Positions 56,726 to 64,000 of a DNA stretch of 64,000 bases are shown piece by piece; the stretch's first letter is position 1; each line of letters opens with the position of its first letter. The stretch comes from Schizophyllum amplum (Eukaryota; Basidiomycota; Agaricomycetes; Agaricales; Schizophyllaceae). A program made the translations under genes and the position numbers. The notes under the pieces were generated by a model. The model was not told the DNA's origin and did not search any database. It saw only the letters and a program-made list of their open reading frames with translations. The stretch covers positions 806,001 to 870,000 of the forward strand of contig VDMD01000008.1 in NCBI GenBank assembly GCA_007026445.1. Direction: 5' to 3'.

Positions 56726-57877
56726 ATGCCCGTCGTCACCATCACGCCGAAGGCGCACTTCGTTGCGAAAACTTCTGTGGTCAGCCCTCCCGCGGCCGAA
56801 CCTGCTCTTCTGCCGACTGCGACTACTGGAACGCCCTTCCCGGCTTCGAGGAAGGTGTTTGTCAACATCTCGTATTCTGAGCGCATACCTGCACCGCCTG
56901 ATGGCATTCCTCTGGACCACCCGGCGTGGCACTTGCCGCTCATCGTCTCAGAACCACGTACGGACAAGGATAAAGGTGAGAATCATCACGACAGACTAAT
57001 TTAGCGTCCTTGAGACCATTTGATCTCACGAACGCTAGCTGGAAAGGACTCTACGGTCATCGATGCCATCTTCAACAACAGCATAAAGACGCGCGTCTTG
57101 ACAGAGCCTGATTTCAAGCTCGCTGTCATCGGTTGGTATTCTGCCTTCTGCGTAGACTATGGGAAATTTTAACACATCACAGAGACTGTCTTCCAGCACT
57201 TGGAGTCATCAGCGCAATTCCGCGGCCTGATCCTCAGTAGGCAGATTTCGCAGCCAAATATCGCCTCGAAGGGCAAGCTCGAACCGCGCAAGGTCAACGT
57301 GCCGGACTCCGCGCCCAAGGCTTCGTCTTCGAAAGGCGAGATCATTGCTCCGGGTGTCAGTCCGTCGTCCGCGGGCGCAGCTGCGCCCAAATCCATACTC
57401 AAGAAGCCACTGATCGAGGAGATCTCATCTACGGAGTCGGCGTCGGCGTCGTCGTCTTCGAAGGAGGACACTCCCTCTATCAGCCTGAAAAAGCTGTCAT
57501 ACACGTACCATCGCGCTCTCAGCGAGGACAAGTTGCAGAATATCGTGACTATCCGTATGCCGGAGGGCTTATTGGTCAGTGTCTTCAGACTTGACATCTA
57601 TGTTTTCTGACGCCTCTCCGCCTCTGACATGAACTTCTTATCAACCATTTAGACACGAGATACTCTCAAGAGCACGACGCTCGAAGTCGAGCCGCACCGT
57701 ATCATGTTTGCGCTGCCGGGGTGCCAGACCTTGGACATCGTCATACCGATGAATAGTGGCAAGGCGCCGGCCAAAGATCCAGTGGCGATGCAGCTCGCGC
57801 GTGCGGTGCCGATTGATATTGACTCAGTACGCGCCGAGTGGAGGGTCAAGGATGGGGTAGTAAGAGTGTTATTCTGA
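56726..57877 (+). CDS. PIH1-domain protein (R2TP complex)
   Basis: Four exons (56726-56975, 57039-57131, 57183-57574, 57653-57877) encode 319 aa. The first ~150 residues match a PIH1 domain: MPVVTITPKAHFVAKTSV, KVFVNISYSERIPAPPDG, STVIDAIFNNSIKTRV and DFKLAVIETVFQHLE. A disordered Ser/Ala-rich linker follows (SSTESASASSSSKED). The last ~100 residues form a CS-like beta-sandwich (KLSYTYHRALSEDK, NIVTIRMPEGLL, TLEVEPHRIMFALPG, WRVKDGVVRVLF). This two-domain order is that of Pih1/Nop17, which links Rvb1-Rvb2 and Tah1/Hsp90 in the R2TP complex for assembly of snoRNPs and PIKK kinases. Yeast and fungal paralogs vary, so I give no symbol. All junctions keep the frame. Confidence 0.9.
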
Positions 57878-58443
57878 GAGCATTGTCTGTGTGAGTGGAG
57901 GTTTTGATTTCCGCTTTTCATGCTGACACTCTAGGGCAGACGATTAATCTGGACGCTGTAATTTGGTCGTCATACTATGCTTTCCAGCACGCGCTCGCAT
58001 ACCTCAAGTTCGTCACATTGGCCATAACGTTGCCCCTACATGTGGCACGTGCAAACCATGTGATCGTGATGTTCTCAATATTGCGGCCAGAAAGTGAATT
58101 CAATGCATCTCCCAGCCTCGACGCATACGCACGCTATCAGCTCACTGTTATTTTCTTTGACATCTGCAGAGTACGGCCACGAAAACAAACGCGTCATACG
58201 CCAGCGATCTTCAGGAAAGCCACGGCGATGCTCCTCGATCTTATCCGCGTCGCCATGCGCGAGTCTTAGGTGCTCTGTCAATTGACTCAGAGCTCCGCCG
58301 TATTTGAGACCTCCCATACGCATACGTTCTACAGGATATGCGCTCATAGCTGCACCGCCCCCACGTATTAATGGCCGTCGGTCAATTAACCCTGACTCTC
58401 CGCGCCGCGAGACATCTCACCGGGCTCCGTCCCTCCCTCAGGA
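57878..58443. other. Intergenic
   Basis: 3' flank of the PIH1 gene and promoter region of the lectin. Open frames on both strands cover 57895-58347 (124 aa on +, 90 aa on -); neither shows a recognisable domain, though a small gene on the minus strand (start near 58347) cannot be excluded. Confidence 0.45.
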
Positions 58444-58450
58444 TATATAA
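58444..58450 (+). promoter_or_regulatory. TATA box of the lectin gene
   Basis: tatataa lies 94 bp upstream of the start codon at 58544. Confidence 0.65.
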
Positions 58451-58543
58451 GGCGGCCGTCCTCTGCTCAATTTCCTCAGCAACTCCAGCTCATCCATACT
58501 CCAGCACTTCAGCGGCTTAGCACTCGCCCCCGACAGCCTCGCC

Positions 58544-59573
58544 ATGTACTCCGTTGCACTCCTCGCTCTCCTCCCGGCCGTGCTCGCCAAGCCGTTCCCC
58601 CGTCAGACAACCATTGGGCCGGGGAGCTCCGTCTACATTCACCCGAACGGGAACGCCAACTACTGCCTCGGTGCCACCGGCACGAGCAACGGCGACGCCG
58701 TTGAGATTTTCGATTGCGGCACCAAGAGCGAGAGCACGCCGACATGGGTCTTTGATACGACCAAGCACCGCTTCCAGCTCAGCGGCACGCAAATGTGCCT
58801 CGACGCTGGCAACAACCGTGAGCTTGATCCACTTCTCGCTTTTCGCATTTATCTGACCCGTCATTCAGCCAGCGATGGCGTCTCGATGAAAGTTTGGCAG
58901 TGCTACGACAACCTCAACCAGCAGCTGTGGAGCTACAACTCCGGCACGCAGCACTTCTCCGTCGGTTCGGGCGCTCAGTGCCTCGACCTCCGCGACGGCA
59001 ACCTTTCTTCCGGCGCAGCCACCCAGACCTGGACGTGCAGCACCGACAACAACAACCAGAAGTGGAGCATCGTCGCTGCTGCCAGCGGCACCACCAGCGG
59101 CACTTCACCCGCGACGTCGGCGACCGCCACCGGCGGCCAGGCGCTGCACCCGAACGGCAACAGCGGCAAGTGCTTGAACGTCGCGGGCGAGGCGGCAGAC
59201 GGCACGCCCGTGCAGATCGAAGATTGCAACGACTCGGCCAACCAGAAGTTCGTTCTGTCGCGCGGGACAACCGCCGTCAAGCTCGCGGGCACAAACTTTT
59301 GCCTTGACGCCGGTGAAAACAGTACGTCTTTCTTTCCCACTACTTGCCTTCGCAGTCGCTGACAAAATTGCAGTCGGCAATGGCCAGTCCATGAAGATTT
59401 GGCAGTGCTACGACAACCTCGCCCAGCAGACGTGGTACTACACCGCCGACAACCGCATCGCCGTCCAAGGGTACGGCCAGTGCCTCGACGTCAGCCGTGG
59501 TGTGCTCACCAACGGCAACACCATGCAGACGTGGGCTTGCACGGACGGCAACACCAACCAGATTTGGAACTAA
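58544..59573 (+). CDS. Secreted ricin-B-type lectin (CBM13-like) protein
   Basis: Three exons (58544-58817, 58869-59321, 59374-59573) encode 308 aa. A signal peptide (MYSVALLALLPAVLAKPFPR) is followed by two tandem ricin-B-type beta-trefoil domains joined by a Ser/Thr/Gly/Ala linker (AAASGTTSGTSPATSATAT). Domain 1 and domain 2 both show the subdomain repeats with QxW motifs: QLWSYNSG, QTWTCSTD, QKWSIV, QTWYYTAD, QTWACTDG and QIWN at the end. KVWQCYDNLNQQLW in domain 1 mirrors KIWQCYDNLAQQTW in domain 2, so the protein arose by internal duplication. NANYCLG, QMCLDAG, KCLNVAG and QCLDVSRG are the sugar-site strands. There is no catalytic toxin chain; the family binds galactose/xylan-type sugars. 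Likely extracellular carbohydrate binding. Confidence 0.93.
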
Positions 59574-59958
59574 ATTTTGGCGGATGACGGTCTTTTCGGT
59601 GACTGGGTTGTGAAGGACATTTGACTCGTTTTGTACCGTTGAATTTTGCATTACCTCATACGCATTCGCTTTCGTTGCATGTACATTCACGTAGTGTCAC
59701 TCAATGCACGCACTTTCATTCTTATCCATCATGCGCCCGATCTCTTAGCACCGTGGTATCCAAAGCGAGGTCGGTGCAATCCTCTTCGATATTAACGCCC
59801 GCTCTTCATCCCTCTTGCCCCTCTTCAACTCTTTCCCAACTTCTATAACTCGGGATTTCTTTTCGGCGACCAAGCAAGGTTGCTGCTGCCACCTTCCATA
59901 ACTTACAAAGCGCACAGCGCCGAATACCATCAGCTCCTTTCCACTTGTTACGCAGCTG
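59574..59958. other. Convergent 3' flanks
   Basis: A 385-bp spacer between the convergent lectin and RRP40 genes; nothing recognised. Confidence 0.5.
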
Positions 59959-60889
59959 CTATGATACGTCTAGCGTCTTCAAAAACGCCTTCACCTCCCC
60001 TTCAGACATCCCCCCACCGTCGGGGTCGACTGCCTCTATACACCGCTTGATCGCCACGACGTGCTTCGGATTGGGCGCGTTTATCCACACCCGTCCGTTC
60101 ATCCCCACGGCGGCCTCTAAAGGGAACATAGAGCCCAGCAGCGGCAGCAGGAAGTGATCCGGGGAGAGCAGTCTGTCGCGTGTCAGTAACTTCGTAGCGA
60201 GATCAGTTATATGGTGATATGAGAGAGCCACAAACATGGCGAACGGCGGACATGAGGGCACAGAAGGACTTATGTAGATAAAAATCATGCAAAACTCACT
60301 GTCGACACATCAAGAGGCTACAGCGGACGAGGAAGCCGCCTTTGAGCTCCCCGAAGCCCTCGGCCTTACGTGTTTGTGCATCGAAGCACTCGAGCTCAGG
60401 ATCCATGTCGCGATGGGCGAGAGAGACGCGTGCATAGACGAGCGAGCCGACCTACGTCTCGGCATCCGTTAGCTGAAGAGGCCGTGTGGAGAAATAAGAT
60501 GTTATATTGGCCTCACCTTCAGTTGTGGTCGATTGCGCTTAGTCGCGCCCTCGAATGCAAGGCCGTCCAGGTTCGCGTTGTGCGCGGCGCCAATGTCAAC
60601 GCGGTACGCCTCACCGACGCGGAGTGTTACAATGCCCAGGACGGACTCTTGTGCCGCGGGAACATACTGTCTCATACTTCACTATTCATCGCACTTTTCG
60701 AGACAGGAAATAACCCACCCTCCGCGAATTGGCATCTACCCACCACCGTGCGTTATTGGGCGAATGGTGGACCGTGCCGGCCTTCGTCGCTATGATGTTG
60801 CCAGTGCCTTCCTCCTGTCGGAGTCCGGGGCCAAGTTTGAGGTTTACATGCTGCGCGGGGACTGGCTCGCCAGGCAGTACGGCGGTCAT
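59959..60889 (-). CDS. RRP40: Exosome complex component Rrp40
   Basis: Four exons (60719-60889, 60517-60666, 60300-60451, 59959-60172) encode 228 aa, all GT-AG. MTAVLPGEPVPAQHVNLKLG starts the N-terminal domain, YVPAAQESVLGIVTLRVGEA YRVDIG follows, and LAFEGATKRNRPQLK is a strong Rrp40 signature. The S1-domain part reads VYARVSLAHRDMDPELECFD, and the KH-type C-terminal part reads LLSPDHFLLPLLGS, ..GMNGRVWINAP, HVVAIKRCIEA. Rrp40 (EXOSC3) is one of three RNA-binding cap subunits of the nuclear and cytoplasmic RNA exosome. The gene is transcribed divergently from VPS37 with about 200 bp between the start codons. Confidence 0.95.
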
Positions 60890-61091
60890 CGTGAAAGAAC
60901 AATGGAAGAACAATGCAAAAATACGAAATGACGGATTTGGCAGGTGCTTGCATCGGTCCGACAGCCCGCTGTATGTGGCGTCAGGCTTCCAGAGAGCTCA
61001 CTCACTCCTACGCTAACATTGCCTGCTTAAGTTACTGCTCAGACGTTCCAGCCACCTTGTCCCCTTCCCTACTCCTCCACTCCATTGAACA
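60890..61091. promoter_or_regulatory. Shared divergent promoter of RRP40 and VPS37
   Basis: Only 202 bp separate the two divergent start codons, so the two housekeeping genes must share a bidirectional promoter region. No TATA box is evident in either direction. Confidence 0.55.
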
Positions 61092-61872
61092 ATGCAGGAC
61101 CCACACACGCAACCGTCCCTCAATACCCAACTCACCCGTGACTTCCCCGAGCTCGCGCGTCTATCGTGAGCGCTCCCACCCGCCGCATCGCCGAGCCTGC
61201 GTTGACGCTGCCCAGGCGTGAAGATCTCGAGGACATGCTTGCCGATCCGGAATACTTCCAAGCGATTCTGCACACCCTTCCCCGCGCACGCGCATTGATG
61301 GACGAGGAGTCCGCAATGAGCGTGGAGGTGGAGGGCCTGGCGCGTGCGTATCCTGCTCTGCGATTATACTACGCGACTGAGCCTGTCTCAATAGAGGCGA
61401 ACACCGCACAGCAAGATTCCCTGTACCAACTGCGCGCGAAGACGCAAGAATCCTTCGATCAGGCCAAAGCACTGGAGGCGCGATGGAAGGAGCTCGAGAA
61501 GGAGCAACGAGACGTCTACCAGGTGCGCTCAGTGTATGCACAATAACCAGAGGCATACTGTCTGACCCTCTACCCAACTCTCTTCTACAGCGTTTCACCC
61601 CCCAATTTCTCCTCATGCGCCTCCGACACGCCACCACCGCCCAAGACGATCTGTCTGAGACGCTCGCAAACGCCTTCGTCTCCTCATCCGCGTCTACCTC
61701 AATATCTGCTGAACCCTCCGGTGGCGTAGGCACACCGGTCGGTGGCACTCTGGCCGGCAAGGACATCGACGACTTCGTGCGCGAGTACAGGGAGCTCAGG
61801 AAGGTGTACCACAAACGCATGGTCTGGGGCGACAAGTGGACAAATGGCGACGTCGAGTGGAGGGATGACTGA
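61092..61872 (+). CDS. VPS37: ESCRT-I subunit Vps37 (Mod_r domain)
   Basis: Three exons (61092-61165, 61216-61522, 61591-61872) encode 220 aa. The protein starts MQDPHTQPSLNTQLTRDFPE and continues through REDLEDMLADPEYFQAILHT, the start of the Mod_r domain. A long helical hairpin follows (AMSVEVEGLA, LYQLRAKTQESFDQAKALEA, RWKELEKEQRDVYQ) and then RFTPQFLLMRLRHATTAQDD. The C-terminus has IDDFVREYRELRKVYHKRMV. This is the Vps37 family of ESCRT-I, which with Vps23 and Vps28 sorts ubiquitinated cargo into multivesicular bodies. Skipping the first intron is required to join LARLS to REDLEDML. The gene converges on RPT5 with about 140 bp between stop codons. Confidence 0.9.
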
Positions 61873-62013
61873 GTACTGAGCACCACCAATAGGATGATTA
61901 CACTCGTCGAACAACTGACTGTTGCGCGGACTGGTCCATGATGTATGTATCGATAGCACTCACAGAACGAATTACCAAGTAAACTACAATGCGAAAGGAC
62001 GTGATTGAACAGG

Positions 62014-63611
62014 TTATGCGAAGTACATGAGATCGTTCTTCTTCTTGCTTTGCACTGGAAGGCGTATTAGATCGGATTCGTCGCTGCAACAGACTAGCGC
62101 ACCTTCCGCAATACCGCTCAAGAAATGCTCGTGCCCGAGCTGGGTCGCGCCCTCCCGCAACGCGATCATACCGGCCTCAACACAGACCGCCTTCAACTGC
62201 GCGCCATTGAACTCGTCCGTGCTTCGTGCGAGCTCCTCGTAGTTGACGTCGCCGCTGACGGACATCTTGCGGGAATGGATCTCGAGGATGCGGCTGCGGG
62301 CGGTCTCGTTGGGGAGGGGGAACTCGATCTTGCGGTCCAACCGGCCAGAACGGAGGAGAGCAGGGTCGAGGATATCGATACGGTTCGTTGCTGCGATGAC
62401 CTGTGCGTGAATGAGTACAAGTGCGTATACATAATGGCGGATAGACGCACCTTAATCCGCTCATCGCTGCTGAAGCCATCCAGCTGGTTGAGCAACTCCA
62501 ACATCGTCCGCTGCACCTCACGGTCACCACTCTTCTCGGAGTCGAACCGCTTGGTGCCGATAGCGTCCAGCTCGTCAATGAAGATGATTGCAGGTGCCTT
62601 CTCCTTCGCGAGCGCAAACGCGTCACGAACGAGCTTCGCACCATCACCGATGAACATCTGCACTAGGGACGGGCCAGCGAGCTTGAGGTAACATGCCTGC
62701 GTCTGCGCCGCGCATGCCCTCGCCAGGAGCGTCTTCCCCGTCCCCGGCGGCCCGTACATGAGCGCGCCCTTTGGCGGCTTGATGCCCAGCGCCTTGAACT
62801 TATCCGCCTCCTTCATCGGAAGCACGATAGCCTCGACGAGCTCCTCGATCTGCTTCTCGAGGCCGCCGATGTCCGTGTACTGCTCCGTCGGGCGCTCGTC
62901 AACCTCCATCGCCTTCACGCGCGAGTCGAACTCGGCGGGGAGCATGTCGAGGATGAGGTAGGAGTCCTTGTTCACGCCGACGAGGTCTGTGGGCTGCAGC
63001 TTCTCGTGTGGGACGAGGCCGATCATGGGGAGGAAGACGGTTTGGCGGGTGGAGGTCTTGATGACGGCGCACTTGCCCTTGCGCATGGACTCTTGGTCCT
63101 GGTTCGCGCCGTCCTCGTTACCTTCGGGATCCATGTCCAAGATCTGGGTAGCATATGTCAGCACTCGCTATGCATATGCTCGACGCAGTGCGACGCACCT
63201 CGACGACGTTCCCAACGAGATACGGCAGGACCTTGTTCTGCTTGATCTTCTCGCCATTATCGCGGATCTTCTCCTTCATCACGCTCTGCTCGTGCTGCAG
63301 TCGCAGCGTCTCCGAGCGCATAACCTAGCCACCGGTAAGCCCCCGCCCCCCGTCGCGTCACACAGCGCACGCACCTTGATATCGTTGTCTATTAGTCGTG
63401 TCCTTGACATGATCTCGTCCGTGCTCAGGCTCATGATGTCTTCCGGGATGTCGTCCCAGGTCTCCTCCGCTGGTTGTGCCGAGTCCGGGGTCGTATCCAT
63501 AGCCGCCGCGCCATCTTGGGCAGGGGCCGGTGTGCTGGTAGAGTCCTCAGGTTTCTTCTCCGCGTCGGCCGCTGGCCGGGGAGGATCGTTGGGGGGCTGC
63601 GCTGAGGACAT
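62014..63611 (-). CDS. RPT5: 26S proteasome regulatory ATPase Rpt5
   Basis: About five exons on the minus strand. Exon 1 (63375-63611) encodes an acidic Ala/Pro-rich leader and [20 protein letters not shown], which begins the coiled coil. Exon 2 continues [20 protein letters not shown] and [13 protein letters not shown]. Exon 3 carries the OB domain ([20 protein letters not shown]), the linker [20 protein letters not shown], Walker A GPPGTGKT, the Phe pore loop in [14 protein letters not shown] and Walker [11 protein letters not shown]. The following exons give [20 protein letters not shown], with the arginine fingers, and [20 protein letters not shown]. The protein ends in [10 protein letters not shown]. 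All motifs are those of Rpt5 (PSMC3) of the 19S base. The C-terminal tripeptide is YFA rather than the canonical HbYX tail (see findings). Confidence 0.96.
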
Positions 63612-64000
63612 GACGGGGACGAGGAGGTGATTGATGCGCGAGCAACTCGACGCGACTGGGTGACGCGTTCAATCCAAGGCGTTGGTAAACAAGCGCCATC
63701 AATCCAACCACGTGACTTGACCTACAAGTTGACTTGCGTACATCCGACGTTCGTCCTAGATATCACACCCGGGAAGATGAGGAGCCAGGAGATCCATTCA
63801 TTACAGGTTCCGTCATGTCCATTTATCAGTAGTCCCGTGCATGAATACAGAAGAACGACACAGCAACGACGAAAGGTACAGAAACGAATAAAAAAGAAAG
63901 AGAGAAGAACGCAGTGGCATGGCAAAAGATACACACACTAGACAATACGAACATGGCGAAGCAGAAGGAGCCGCGGCGAAAAGAACGTATGTTGGAACAA
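63612..64000. other. Upstream flank of RPT5
   Basis: Promoter region of RPT5 running to the window end. No gene is recognised; the short open frames at 63627-63941 (+) and 63722-63934 (-) are mutual antisense shadows. Confidence 0.5.

Noticed and set aside
58544..59573. Possible ribosome-inactivating toxin because of ricin-B domains
   Set aside because: Only beta-trefoil lectin repeats with QxW motifs are present; there is no catalytic A-chain-like domain.

Overview
This window is nuclear DNA of a filamentous basidiomycete, most likely an Agaricomycete. The evidence is a high GC content, many short introns (about 47-60 bp, GTRNGT...YAG) interrupting almost every conserved gene, and families expanded in mushroom-forming fungi: F-box/leucine-rich-repeat-like proteins, DUF6534 seven-membrane-segment proteins, M36 fungalysin and a multi-intron Helitron. 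No prokaryotic operon, CRISPR array, viral genome or confident tRNA was seen.

Layout. 1-3.3 kb is gene-free and carries short tandem repeats. 3.4-4.9 kb holds an Ecl1-type zinc-binding protein. 4.9-13.0 kb is a long stretch without a recognisable gene but with several minisatellites. 13.07 kb encodes a small putative mitochondrial protein. 13.9-27.3 kb is an accessory block. Two paralogous DUF6534 membrane-protein genes on the same (-) strand flank a near-perfect 318-bp inverted repeat (foldback element, 16.7-17.5 kb) and a Helitron with an apparently unbroken coding sequence (17.9-23.7 kb) containing cysteine-rich, DUF6570-like, Rep (HUH/Y2) and Pif1 helicase parts. 28.7-31.5 kb returns to conserved genes: a G-patch protein and the thiazole synthase THI4.

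31.7-48.4 kb is an F-box cluster: four intact single-exon genes (two -, two +) plus one frameshifted copy, with an M36 fungalysin, a DUF985 cupin gene (apparent one-base frameshift) and a dienelactone hydrolase in between. 48.9-52.5 kb has a CoA-dependent acyltransferase-like gene and a gag-like protein. 53.2-63.6 kb is a compact conserved block: EAF6 (NuA4 histone acetylation), an unknown protein with an 8-nt microexon flanked by inverted copies of a dispersed repeat, a PIH1-domain R2TP factor, a secreted ricin-B-type lectin, the exosome subunit RRP40, the ESCRT-I subunit VPS37 (divergent from RRP40) and the proteasomal ATPase RPT5 (convergent with VPS37).

The genes do not form one pathway. 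The window alternates syntenic housekeeping segments with fast-evolving accessory segments (Helitron, foldback element, duplicated DUF6534 and F-box genes, minisatellites). The most unusual items are the foldback element, the Helitron and its setting, the repeat-expanded DUF6534 paralog, the decaying F-box copy, the 8-nt microexon gene between inverted repeats, and two genes whose reading frames do not close normally. All exon structures were inferred by eye from frames, splice consensus and family similarity; no alignment or expression data were available.
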